From NCBI RefSeq assembly GCF_037996825.1, contig NZ_JBBNAC010000001.1, positions 930,001 to 994,000 on the forward strand: a stretch of DNA of 64,000 nt, read 5' to 3'. Shown here one piece after another: positions 18,424-26,205 of this stretch. A program made the translations under genes and the position numbers. The notes below the pieces were generated by a model. That model did not search any database and was not told the origin of the DNA. It saw only the letters and a list, made by a program, of their open reading frames with translations. Origin of the DNA: Bdellovibrio sp. BCCA (GTDB lineage Bacteria; Bdellovibrionota; Bdellovibrionia; Bdellovibrionales; Bdellovibrionaceae). Every line of letters begins with the position of its first letter. The stretch's first letter is position 1.

Positions 18424-19341
18424 TCAAGAAGATGTCATGGACCAAACGAGTCCATCGCGAAGACCGACACTGGGGATAAGAATCTTATGAGTTTCAGCTT
18501 GTCTCATAATAGTCTGCACTAGCATCGCCGCGGGCACGATCACGTCGGCGCGATCGGGGCGCAGAGCGAGTTTTTCAATGCGTTCTTTCACTTTTAAAGA
18601 GCGTAGTTTTTCAATAATGGTATCAAGCTCTGCCAAAGTTAAAAATGTGTGGGGAGTTTTATTTAGTAACTGCACTTTAAGTTTTCCGAGGCACTCTAGA
18701 TTTCCACCGGTGCCGATCGCAAAGTCGACTTGCTCATGTTCGCAGTTTTTATAAAGATGCTCACCGAGATCGCCTAAGAATTCACCCATGATGATATTGA
18801 GATGGCTTTCATTGAGATGACGTTTGCTTAAGTTTTCAAGCACGCGCACGGTGCCCATCGGAAAAGACTTGGTCGCGATCATCTTATCGCCTTTAGAGAA
18901 GGTCACCTCGACACTGCCTCCGCCGATATCGATCAGCATGGTCTTTTTATTATCGAGGTCCAGTTCCTTACGGACAGCCAAGTGGATCAGTCGGCCCTCT
19001 TCGGTGCCATCAATGACTTCGATTTTGATTCCGGAGCTTTTATAAATTTCATCCACGAATTGCTGACGGTTCTTCGCCTCTCGACAAGCACTGGTTGCGA
19101 CGGCTCGGCAGCTGACCACTTGCAGTTCCCGGTTGGTTTGCGAGTAATGATGAAACGTAGCCTTGGCGATTTCCATAGATGCCGGAGTGATAATGCCTTC
19201 GGTAAAAACATCGTGACCTAAACGAACGGCGGCGCGGAAGCGTTTGATAAGCTGTATCGTCGGGGATTGATCGGAAACGTCGGCGATCATCATGCGGATG
19301 GCGTTGGACCCGATATCAATAGCTGAAACACGACGTGACAC
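18424..19341 (-). CDS. ppx: Ppx/GppA-family exopolyphosphatase
   Basis: 305 residues, the short two-domain form of the ASKHA-fold family. Nucleotide/phosphate loops: SAIDIGSNAIRMMIADV at the start, AVATSACREAKN, DGTEEGRLIHLAV, and MLIDIGGGSVEVTF (about 138-151), then FAIGTGGNLECLG and RPDRADVIVPAAM. It releases phosphate from polyphosphate, or hydrolyses pppGpp; the family cannot be split on sequence alone. It follows the large hydrolase with 152 bases between and faces the porin-like gene. The position near ppk1 supports polyphosphate turnover. Confidence 0.9.
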   Translation of the reverse strand: MSRRVSAIDIGSNAIRMMIADVSDQSPTIQLIKRFRAAVRLGHDVFTEGIITPASMEIAKATFHHYSQTNRELQVVSCRAVATSACREAKNRQQFVDEIYKSSGIKIEVIDGTEEGRLIHLAVRKELDLDNKKTMLIDIGGGSVEVTFSKGDKMIATKSFPMGTVRVLENLSKRHLNESHLNIIMGEFLGDLGEHLYKNCEHEQVDFAIGTGGNLECLGKLKVQLLNKTPHTFLTLAELDTIIEKLRSLKVKERIEKLALRPDRADVIVPAAMLVQTIMRQAETHKILIPSVGLRDGLVWSMTSS

Positions 19342-19394
19342 AGTAAACTTCCTTTTCTTTGGCTTTAGTATATAAAAATGAGAGCATCAGAGAC

Positions 19395-20450
19395 ATGAAA
19401 AAAAACATTCTGTGCTCTTTATTTTTGCTTTTTGCCTCTTCGCATTCATGGGCCTTGTCTGAAATTGAATTGACGGGAGAGTTGGATGCTACTGCCTCGG
19501 TTTGGAACCTTCCAACAGGGCAAAGAGGCAACTCCGCTTTTGCTGTTCCTTCTTTGTTTTTAGATTTGAATGCTCCTCTAAAAGACGACAACTTGATGGT
19601 GCTTTCTTTTGAAGGCTCTGAAGAAAAGACCTCTTCAGCAGAACGTTTCGATGTGAAAGTTCGTGAAGCCTATTTGGATGTCGTGAGTATTTTTCAAGGG
19701 ATGTATGCTTTGCGCTTTGGATTGATTCCGCAAACTTGGCAAGAGGCTCAGTATGAAACATGGACTTACCGTTTCTTGGGGCAAGATGCTTGGGCGATGA
19801 CGGAAAAGTGGAAGTATCAAAGTTATTCCGATTTAGGGATGTCATTCATGTCGGAACTTCCGCAGGACATGGGCGAATGGGCTTTCACGTTTTCAAACGG
19901 GGAAGGGGCCGAAGAAAAAGAGGGCGGGCCTCATAAAGAAGCCGCTCTTTTTGCGCGTTTGACGATGTGGTCGCCGTGGACAGTGTCTTTGAATTACGTG
20001 CGTGGCAATTATGATAAGTACGGCGAAGACGTAGGACTCAAAGAACGCATTCAGGCCATGGTGACTTATGAAAAAGCGGATGAGTGGCTGGCAGGTTTGG
20101 AATACCTGGCGGCGAAAGATCCGGCAGATGCTTTGCGCGATCTTAAGATGGCGGAAGGTGTGGATGTTACGGCTTTGTCCGGTGAAGCCGTCAGTGGCCA
20201 AGCTGCGAGTTTCTTCACAATCATTCGCACGGGACCCAAGGCGGAGGTCATGCTCCGTTATGATTATTTAAATGCGGTGACAGGTGAAGACGGCAAAGAC
20301 TTGCAAACGGTGATAGCTTCACTAGGATATCAAGTGACGGAAGATATCAAGGCGGCTTTGGCAGTCGATCACACCCGTTACGGGAGTGATTTTGCTCCGG
20401 GAGCGAGAGATCGCTCAAAAGTAGAGCTTGCGGCCCAAGTTCTCTTTTAA
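19395..20450 (+). CDS. Porin-like outer membrane beta-barrel
   Basis: 351 residues from the ATG at 19395 (MKKNILCSLFLLFASSHSWA is a signal peptide; the 12 residues upstream of it in frame are not). The mature part alternates polar and hydrophobic residues in strands with Tyr/Trp girdles (WTYRFLGQDAWAMTEKW, WTVSLNYVRGNYDKYG) and ends in VELAAQVLF, the terminal-Phe signal for barrel assembly. It resembles phosphate-selective OprP/O-type porins in style. Its place between ppx and phoU fits phosphate uptake, but pore specificity cannot be read. Confidence 0.75.
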   Translation: MKKNILCSLFLLFASSHSWALSEIELTGELDATASVWNLPTGQRGNSAFAVPSLFLDLNAPLKDDNLMVLSFEGSEEKTSSAERFDVKVREAYLDVVSIFQGMYALRFGLIPQTWQEAQYETWTYRFLGQDAWAMTEKWKYQSYSDLGMSFMSELPQDMGEWAFTFSNGEGAEEKEGGPHKEAALFARLTMWSPWTVSLNYVRGNYDKYGEDVGLKERIQAMVTYEKADEWLAGLEYLAAKDPADALRDLKMAEGVDVTALSGEAVSGQAASFFTIIRTGPKAEVMLRYDYLNAVTGEDGKDLQTVIASLGYQVTEDIKAALAVDHTRYGSDFAPGARDRSKVELAAQVLF

Positions 20451-20451
20451 A

Positions 20452-20480
20452 CTGTGTTAAGATTCTGTTAGAATCCTTAT
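20452..20480 (+). promoter_or_regulatory. Hairpin and weak Pho-box-like repeat before phoU
   Basis: GATTCT-GTT-AGAATC forms a hairpin just after the porin stop. The same bases contain CTGTGTT and CTGTTAG, reminiscent of PhoB half-sites, but their start-to-start distance is 13 rather than the usual 11. It is either a terminator-like stem or a regulator site. Confidence 0.3.
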
Positions 20481-20551
20481 GGATGCCGTGTTAAGCGGTG
20501 TCTTTATTTCGTAAATAATATTAAACAAGGCCTAAGCGCTGGGGACAAACC

Positions 20552-21217
20552 ATGGAAAGAGCGATTGATACTCAAATTGAAGACCTAAAGAAAATGATTC
20601 TTCTTATGGGTGGTCACGTTGAGAAATCTTTAGCGCAAGCAACGGCGGCATTGTTGTCCCGTGATCTAGGCATGTTCGAACAAGTGCATGCAACTGAAAA
20701 ACTGGTGAATGAAGATCACATCAAAGTAGACAACGCTTGTATGAATATTCTTGCAAAGCAAGGACCGGTTGCCAAAGACCTTCGCTTGGTTCTTTCAATT
20801 GTGAAGATCAATAACGATCTTGAGAGAATGGGCGATCAGGCCGTGAATATTTCTCACACTGGAAAAGACTATTTGGGACGTAAACCCATGCAAGCGCAAC
20901 TCAGCGACATTCAAAAAATGTCCGAGATCGCAGGCCGTATGGTGAAAGGGTCCTTGGATTGTTTTGTTCGTGGCGACGTGGAGCAGGCAAAGAAGATCCT
21001 TTTGATGGATGACGAGATGGATGCTTTGAAAAACAAAGTTTTCAAAGATTCAACGGCGCATATGAAATCCCACTCTGAAGATGTTGAGGCGGGACTGGAT
21101 TTGATTTTGATTGCAAGAAATCTGGAGCGTATGGGCGATCATGCGACCAATATCGCTGAAGATGTGATTTTTGCATTTACTGGAAAAGATGTCCGACATG
21201 GGGGCAAGTTTGGCTGA
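20552..21217 (+). CDS. phoU: Phosphate signalling protein PhoU
   Basis: 221 residues, the family length. Two copies of the three-helix PhoU repeat are plain: one around NNDLERMGDQAVNISH (about 90-105), the other ARNLERMGDHATNIAED (about 190-206); the E/DxxxD metal sites lie in these. PhoU is a cytoplasmic helical protein that links the Pst transporter to PhoR and represses the Pho regulon in high phosphate. The phoB gene overlaps its end by about 29 bases. No pst genes are in the window. The start ATG lacks a strong Shine-Dalgarno (CTGGGGACAAACC). Confidence 0.95.
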   Translation: MERAIDTQIEDLKKMILLMGGHVEKSLAQATAALLSRDLGMFEQVHATEKLVNEDHIKVDNACMNILAKQGPVAKDLRLVLSIVKINNDLERMGDQAVNISHTGKDYLGRKPMQAQLSDIQKMSEIAGRMVKGSLDCFVRGDVEQAKKILLMDDEMDALKNKVFKDSTAHMKSHSEDVEAGLDLILIARNLERMGDHATNIAEDVIFAFTGKDVRHGGKFG

Positions 21218-21914
21218 CAATTCGATTCATGTGCTAGTGGTGGAAGATGAACAAGAAATTCGTGAACTCATGGCCCTGCATCTTTTGCGACAGGGCTACA
21301 AAGTCATCGAGTGTTCTTCCGCCGAAGAAGCCGTGAATGAATTGAACCGCAACAACTACCAAGTTTTTGTTTTGGATTGGATGCTGCCGGGAATGAGTGG
21401 CGTCGATATCGTTGAAAAAATCAAAGCTAAAAATCCTCAAGCATCGGTTTTGATGGTGACAGCGAAAGCGGAACCTCAAGACATCGTTCAAGGTCTTGAA
21501 AAAGGTGCCGATGACTATGTGACAAAGCCATTTAATCCCACCGTTTTTATTGCCCGCGTGAAAGCACTTTTGCGTCGTCACCAGGTCGTGACTCAGGCAG
21601 CTCCCGTTGATGACGGCGAGGTCCAGGTGGCGGGTCTTCGTATTAATTTTAAATCTTATGAGATTTCTTATCAGGGAGAACCTCTTCACCTGACTCCTTC
21701 CGAGTTTAAGCTCTTAGGGGCTTTGGTTCAGAATCAGGGCTGTGTCCTGACTCGCGAGCAATTGATCGAAAACATCCAAGGTGAAGGGATCAACGTCGTT
21801 GGACGCACCATCGACACCCACGTTTTCGGATTACGCAAGAAGTTAGGAGAGTGGGGAGATCGCATTGAGACTATCCGTGGAGTGGGATATCGGGTTAAAG
21901 TAGATATCGCATGA
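21189..21914 (+). CDS. phoB: PhoB-type response regulator
   Basis: About 241 residues; the start is either ATG 21189 or ATG 21198, both inside the end of phoU and neither with a strong ribosome site. The receiver domain (about 10-125) has acidic VVEDEQE, phosphoacceptor D63 in VLDWMLPGMSG and K in YVTKPFNP. The C-terminal OmpR/PhoB winged helix (about 145-240) includes LTPSEFKLLGALV, GRTIDTHVFGLRKKL and ETIRGVGYRV. Between phoU and phoR, it should activate phosphate-starvation genes. Its stop overlaps phoR in ATGA. Confidence 0.93.
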   Translation: MSDMGASLADNSIHVLVVEDEQEIRELMALHLLRQGYKVIECSSAEEAVNELNRNNYQVFVLDWMLPGMSGVDIVEKIKAKNPQASVLMVTAKAEPQDIVQGLEKGADDYVTKPFNPTVFIARVKALLRRHQVVTQAAPVDDGEVQVAGLRINFKSYEISYQGEPLHLTPSEFKLLGALVQNQGCVLTREQLIENIQGEGINVVGRTIDTHVFGLRKKLGEWGDRIETIRGVGYRVKVDIA

Positions 21915-23341
21915 AGCGATTTGTACGATTCCCCTGGCGAGTATATTGGAGATTCTTTTTCTATCAATTGATAGCGTTCAACGTTTTGTTTGTCGCTATC
22001 ATCTCTGTTTTAGATGTGCGCTATCGAATGGCGCCATTTGTTTATAACGAAGCCCTTTTAAATTTTTTCCTGTTCAGTGTGATTGTTGTCGCAGTGACTT
22101 CGTATCGTTTTGCGCGCCCGATTCACCGTGTGATCTTAAAAGCTTTGCGTATTTCTAGCAAACGCACTTACGGAAACCTTATTGATCCAAACCAGGAAGA
22201 AGACCTTTTGGATGACGAGCTCGATGATATTTCTGAATTGGACGTGGCTTTAAATCACATTCACAGAAAAATGAAAAAACGCAAGGCTCAGTACCTGCAA
22301 GCGGTTGAAGAATCGCAAGCGTTTATGAGTGCGGTGGCTGAAGGCCTTGTGAGTGTGAGCCTTGATGAGAAGATTCTTTATTTCAACTCTCAGTTTGCGG
22401 CCCAATTTTTGTCTCCGGATCAAATGAATACTCCGGTTTTGCGTTTGAAAGATGCGATTCGTACACCCGACGTTCTTGAAGGATTTACGAATTCAATCAA
22501 GGCCGGAAAAGTTCAGCGCTTCACTGTGAAGCTAAACACCTTGGTCGACAATACGCCAAGATATTTTGCGGTTTCTGTGAATCCGATTCGCAATGCCAAG
22601 ACGAAAGAGATTTATGGTGTTGTAGGAATTTTCCATGACATCACGGAACTTAAAAAGGTTGAGCAAATCCGTATTGATTTCGTTGGAAATGCATCACACG
22701 AATTGCGCACACCACTGACTTCGATCAAGGGTTATATTGATACTTTGAAAGAAGATGTGAAGACGGGACAAATCCAACAGGCTGGAAAGTTTTTGGATAT
22801 TGTCTCTCGCAATATCGATCGTTTGATGGATCTAGTGAATGATTTGTTAAGTCTTAGCACTTTGGAATCGCACGCGGAGTTAAAATTAGAATTGATTCAT
22901 CCTTTGCAGATTTCTGAACATATCGTTGCGGAACTGGCTGTTCTTGCGGCTGAAAAAAACATTTCAATCCGCGTGATCGGGGAAGTTCCTCCGTTTATGG
23001 CGGATGCTCACAAGGTCGAGCAAGTTTTAAGAAATCTTGTCTCTAATGCGATCAAATTTATTCCGAACGGAAAGTCTGTTCAGATTCGTTGGGAAGGCGA
23101 CAACAAGGACGCCGTGATTTTGCGTGTGATCGACGACGGTCCGGGAATTCCTGAAGAACACTTGGATCGTCTGTTTGAGCGTTTCTATCGGATCGACAAA
23201 GGCCGTACCCGCGATGCGGGCGGCACAGGCTTGGGACTAGCGATTGTGAAGCACATCATGCAAAGCCACGGTGGCACTGTGGCGGTAAAGAGTGCGCCAG
23301 GCCAAGGCTGCGAGTTTATTTGTACCTTTCCGATAAAATAG
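21911..23341 (+). CDS. phoR: PhoR-type sensor histidine kinase
   Basis: 476 residues. Two membrane helices near the N-terminus (about 13-38 and 48-68) bracket a very short periplasmic loop, so it does not sense through a periplasmic domain, as is typical for PhoR. A HAMP-like/acidic linker, a PAS domain (about 135-250: SVSLDEKILYFNSQFA; IYGVVGIFHDIT), then HisKA with H263 in NASHELRTPLTSIKG and HATPase with NLVSNAIKFIP, DDGPGIP and GGTGLGLAIVKHIM. It starts by 4-base overlap with phoB. It should phosphorylate PhoB when PhoU/Pst signal low phosphate. Confidence 0.94.
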   Translation: MKRFVRFPWRVYWRFFFYQLIAFNVLFVAIISVLDVRYRMAPFVYNEALLNFFLFSVIVVAVTSYRFARPIHRVILKALRISSKRTYGNLIDPNQEEDLLDDELDDISELDVALNHIHRKMKKRKAQYLQAVEESQAFMSAVAEGLVSVSLDEKILYFNSQFAAQFLSPDQMNTPVLRLKDAIRTPDVLEGFTNSIKAGKVQRFTVKLNTLVDNTPRYFAVSVNPIRNAKTKEIYGVVGIFHDITELKKVEQIRIDFVGNASHELRTPLTSIKGYIDTLKEDVKTGQIQQAGKFLDIVSRNIDRLMDLVNDLLSLSTLESHAELKLELIHPLQISEHIVAELAVLAAEKNISIRVIGEVPPFMADAHKVEQVLRNLVSNAIKFIPNGKSVQIRWEGDNKDAVILRVIDDGPGIPEEHLDRLFERFYRIDKGRTRDAGGTGLGLAIVKHIMQSHGGTVAVKSAPGQGCEFICTFPIK

Positions 23342-23342
23342 C

Positions 23343-23381
23343 GCGGCTTGAGCCGCAGGATGTGGAGCGAGCTCGGCTCGC
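23343..23381. repeat. Two adjacent GC-rich hairpins after phoR
   Basis: GCGGC-TTGA-GCCGC at 23343-23356 and GCGAGC-TCG-GCTCGC at 23367-23381 follow the phoR stop within 40 bases. No T-run follows, so they are not standard terminators; they may stabilise the 3' end or attenuate read-through into the methyltransferase gene. Confidence 0.55.
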
Positions 23382-23396
23382 GGAACTGGACTTAGT

Positions 23397-24287
23397 ATGA
23401 TTTCTGAATCTCATCCATTTTATAAGCATTTTGAAAAAGTTTATGGGGCTCGTTGGCCGGGCCTTTATGCGGCGTTGGTGCAATCCGAGCAGCAAGTGGC
23501 TCGCCAAAATAAATTGAGTCCTGTCGAAAATCTCTCTGCAAAAAAATGGAGTTCATTTCCACAAAAACCCGAGCTGCCAGGATGTTTTTGGATTCCTTCA
23601 GGCGAACACAGTCAACCGGAGCGCAATGCCGATGAACTTTTAGATATTTACATCATGGACCCAGCAAGCGTGATGGTCGCGCGCGCTCTTGATGTTCAAT
23701 CCGGAGATCGTGTTTTAGATATGTGCGCAGCTCCCGGTGGGAAAAGTCTTGTTATGATTGAATCTTTAGCTGAAGACGGCGAGATTTTTTGCAATGACCT
23801 TTCGCCAGAGCGCCGCGAACGCCTTAAAAAAGTGATTCAACAGTACGTTCCTCGTTCAGTGCGTGATCGCGTGTGGGTGACAGGTAAAGACGGCGTGCAA
23901 TTTGGTTTGAAAGAGCCCGACAGTTTTGATCGTATTTTATTGGATGCTCCTTGTTCAGGGGAAAGACATATCCTTGAAAACAAAGCCGCTCAAGACGAGT
24001 GGAGCCCGCGTCGAACGGAGCACTTGGCCTCTCGTCAGTATTCGTTGTTGGCAGCAGCATTTTTAGCTGTGAAATCCGGTGGAAGGATTGTTTATTCGAC
24101 GTGCTCGATCAGTCCTGCTGAAAACGATGAAGTCGTTCGTAAATTATTGAAAAAGAAAAAGGACGCCGTTCGTTTGGTTGAAGCTCCGTTGGGTGTCGGC
24201 GGGGAGCGCACGGAATGTGGCGTGATCTATCTGCCTGACCACGCCGGATTTGGGCCGTTGTATTTTTCTATCATCGAAAAGACCTAA
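23397..24287 (+). CDS. RsmB/NSUN-family RNA (cytosine-C5)-methyltransferase
   Basis: 296 residues. SAM motif I is DMCAAPGGKSLVMIE; motif IV is LDAPCSGERHIL with C186, and motif VI VYSTCSISPAEND with C236, the cysteine pair that releases and attacks the cytosine in this family. GERHIL following PCS resembles NSUN3/4 and YebU-like members more than RsmB. There is no N-terminal NusB-like domain, and residues 1-80 are a short family-specific cap. It methylates rRNA or tRNA; the target is not clear. Translation start has only a weak GGAC site upstream. Confidence 0.88.
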   Translation: MISESHPFYKHFEKVYGARWPGLYAALVQSEQQVARQNKLSPVENLSAKKWSSFPQKPELPGCFWIPSGEHSQPERNADELLDIYIMDPASVMVARALDVQSGDRVLDMCAAPGGKSLVMIESLAEDGEIFCNDLSPERRERLKKVIQQYVPRSVRDRVWVTGKDGVQFGLKEPDSFDRILLDAPCSGERHILENKAAQDEWSPRRTEHLASRQYSLLAAAFLAVKSGGRIVYSTCSISPAENDEVVRKLLKKKKDAVRLVEAPLGVGGERTECGVIYLPDHAGFGPLYFSIIEKT

Positions 24288-24415
24288 TTACTGAACAATG
24301 ACTTTCTTGTGGAAGCTCATGGAGCGCGCGTGCGACTTTGCAAATATCAAAGATGCAATTAACTTTGCGAGAGAAAAATTCCTTAGAATAAGAATCAGCT
24401 TACAAGGAGTGCAAG

Positions 24416-24532
24416 ATGAGATCAGTCATGGCTATTCTTGTTTTTTTGGCGGCGACGGCATTGGTGGTCTTCTCTCAAGCGCAGGATGGTCCTGCGGATG
24501 AGCAGACGGTTCTTGAAACGATTCAGAATTAG
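24416..24532 (+). CDS. Small secreted peptide, 38 residues
   Basis: A short reading frame with AAGGAG placed 6 bases before its ATG. It encodes MRSVMAILVFLAATALVV followed by FSQAQ-DGPADEQTVLETIQN: a signal-peptide-like hydrophobic start with possible cleavage after SQA, leaving a peptide of about 16-17 acidic residues, or an intact one-helix membrane peptide. No family is recognised. The ribosome site, hydrophobic N-terminus and compact frame argue that it is real. Its stop overlaps the end of the convergent 90-residue gene by 4 bases. Confidence 0.6.
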   Translation: MRSVMAILVFLAATALVVFSQAQDGPADEQTVLETIQN

Positions 24533-24804
24533 TTGTCGTCTTTTTGACGGAACTTATGGCGACGGTATTCTTCCAAAGTCAGGAAGCCGTAAGTTTTTTT
24601 GCGATAGATTTCTACGGCTTCTGTTTCAATATCAGTTAAAACATCATCCATAAACTCTAAGGGAATGCTTCCGGTTCTCATCAACTGAAGAGTGTAAAGG
24701 TGAACAACCTTGCGGATGAAATCCGGGGTCTTTTCCTTCATATTGGAAGTTTCTTTTAGCTGGGTTTCTACAATCGTAATTAAAGTATCTGTATTCATCT
24801 GCAT
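24529..24804 (-). CDS. Small hypothetical cytoplasmic protein
   Basis: 90 residues (alternative start two codons later). Helical and charged: MNTDTLITIVETQLKET, then HLYTLQLMRTGSIPLEF, MDDVLTDIETEAVEIYRK and a final basic EEYRRHKFRQKDDN. No signal peptide or membrane segment and no recognised domain. There is no strong ribosome site. It is convergent with the small secreted peptide and divergent from the RqcH-like gene, so it stands alone. Confidence 0.6.
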   Translation of the reverse strand: MQMNTDTLITIVETQLKETSNMKEKTPDFIRKVVHLYTLQLMRTGSIPLEFMDDVLTDIETEAVEIYRKKTYGFLTLEEYRRHKFRQKDDN

Positions 24805-24880
24805 GACTTGTCGGATTTCTTTTTTCGAACCTGAGCATCACCCATAGAAATTTGGCCTAAGGGATGTCATACTGGGCGCT

Positions 24881-26143
24881 ATGAAAGCCCTGACTCAGCA
24901 AGAACTTCAGCAATTTGTGTCTTATTTCGCACCAATCCTTGATGGAGCACAGTTGCAAGACGTCTTGGTTAATGACCGAGGTCTGGCCTTGGGATTTCGC
25001 AAAGACATTCACTATTGGATGATCCTGGACCTTGTGCCGAACAATCCGTTGATGCTGATTTTTGAAGAAGAATGTCCTTTTAAAAAAGGCCCGAAGACAA
25101 AACCCGTGAGCCTCTTTATGAACTCTCACGCAAGAAACCTTTATTTGACGTCAATGACGGTTGTGGAAGAGTTCGGTCGGGTTGTTCGTTTGATTTTAAA
25201 GAACTCGCAGATGGAGTGTGAAATCGAAATCCGTCTGATTCCCAAGCAATGCAATGTCATTGTTAAAGCTCACGGAAAACAAGTGGCTTGGGATCGTCCG
25301 TTGGAGTTAACGGCGGCACCCGTTGTGGAAAATCCTCCAGCTCCGAGAACTTTAGAAGAGATTCATGAGGAGTGGTTAGCTGAGCAGTCTTCGGCAAAAA
25401 AGCCATCGTTAGATCCGGTCGCGCAATGGGAAAAGCAGAAGAAAAAAGATCTCGAAAAAAAGAATAAAGCCCTTTCGGAAATTCAGAAACAGATCGAAAG
25501 TGATAAGCACGATTTGTGGTATGAGGCGGGGCAGTTTTTAAAGACGCATGGAACACTGGAAGTGCCCGAGCATTTGCGCCCTTGTATCAACTTTCAAGAA
25601 TCTTTGAGTTGGAATATTGAAAACAGCTTTAGCAAAGCCAAGCAGCTTGTTGGAAAAAAAGAGGGTGCCAGAGAGCGTTTGATCGAATTGCAGGAAGAAA
25701 TCGCTCGCCTTGAAAAATCCCGATATCAGGAAAAACCCAAAAAAACAGCTCTTGTTGATCTGATGCAAAAAGCGGAAGCGCGGGGCAGGAAACTGCACTT
25801 GGAATCCGGAGCATTGGCTTATTGTGGGAAGTCGGCTGCGGACAATCTCGCTCTTCTTCGTCAAGCGAAAGCTTGGGATTATTGGCTGCATTTACGGGAC
25901 TATCCTGGGGCTCATGCGATCATTCATCGTCAAAGGGATCAGCTCATTTCCCCAACGGAAATTCAGGAAGTCGCCGAGTGGGTGGCTAAAGAGTCTTTGT
26001 CTTCAAAATCATTGATGGTCGGGCAGAAAGTCGCGGTTGTTATCGTCGAGTGTCGATTCGTTCGGCCCATCAAAGGTGATAAGCTGGGCCGTGTAACCTA
26101 TCATTCAGAAAAGACTTTGAGTTTTACCTTGCGTCATTCTTAA
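24881..26143 (+). CDS. NFACT-family protein, RqcH-like ribosome quality control factor
   Basis: 420 residues. The C-terminal NFACT-R region is distinct: GRKLHLESGALAYCGKSAADN then WLHLRDYPGAHAII and the end (GDKLGRVTYHSEKTLSFTL), matching the YVGR..N..L and WLHARDIPGSHVII marks of RqcH/FbpA proteins. The middle (about 165-270) is charged and coiled-coil-like (EKQKKKDLEKKNKALSEIQK). The N-terminal NFACT-N part is shorter than the usual 200-plus residues and divergent. RqcH binds stalled 50S subunits and adds alanine tails. With a shortened N-terminal half, activity is uncertain. Monocistronic, with a GGGATG-type leader. Confidence 0.82.
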   Translation: MKALTQQELQQFVSYFAPILDGAQLQDVLVNDRGLALGFRKDIHYWMILDLVPNNPLMLIFEEECPFKKGPKTKPVSLFMNSHARNLYLTSMTVVEEFGRVVRLILKNSQMECEIEIRLIPKQCNVIVKAHGKQVAWDRPLELTAAPVVENPPAPRTLEEIHEEWLAEQSSAKKPSLDPVAQWEKQKKKDLEKKNKALSEIQKQIESDKHDLWYEAGQFLKTHGTLEVPEHLRPCINFQESLSWNIENSFSKAKQLVGKKEGARERLIELQEEIARLEKSRYQEKPKKTALVDLMQKAEARGRKLHLESGALAYCGKSAADNLALLRQAKAWDYWLHLRDYPGAHAIIHRQRDQLISPTEIQEVAEWVAKESLSSKSLMVGQKVAVVIVECRFVRPIKGDKLGRVTYHSEKTLSFTLRHS

Positions 26144-26149
26144 GCCCTC

Positions 26150-26177
26150 TTGACTGACAACATCAGCGGTCTAAAAT
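26150..26177 (+). promoter_or_regulatory. Sigma-70-type promoter for the ABC operon
   Basis: TTGACT, 16 bases, TAAAAT: close to the consensus TTGACA-N17-TATAAT. It lies 29 bases before the ATP-binding subunit's ATG, so the leader would be about 20 bases, with TGGAGA as the ribosome site. Confidence 0.6.
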
Positions 26178-26205
26178 TTCTTCATCAACCAGATGGAGAT
26201 TCACC

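Noticed and set aside
20452-20470. Pho box before phoU
   Set aside because: The two CTGT-type half-sites are 13 bases apart rather than 11 and lie in a hairpin, so I list them only as weak.
23320-23335. GTACCTTT at the end of phoR as another palindrome copy
   Set aside because: The other arm is absent and it codes for the conserved phoR end.
24298-24501. 67-residue plus-strand frame upstream of the short peptide
   Set aside because: It has no ribosome site and overlaps the better supported 38-residue frame in another phase.
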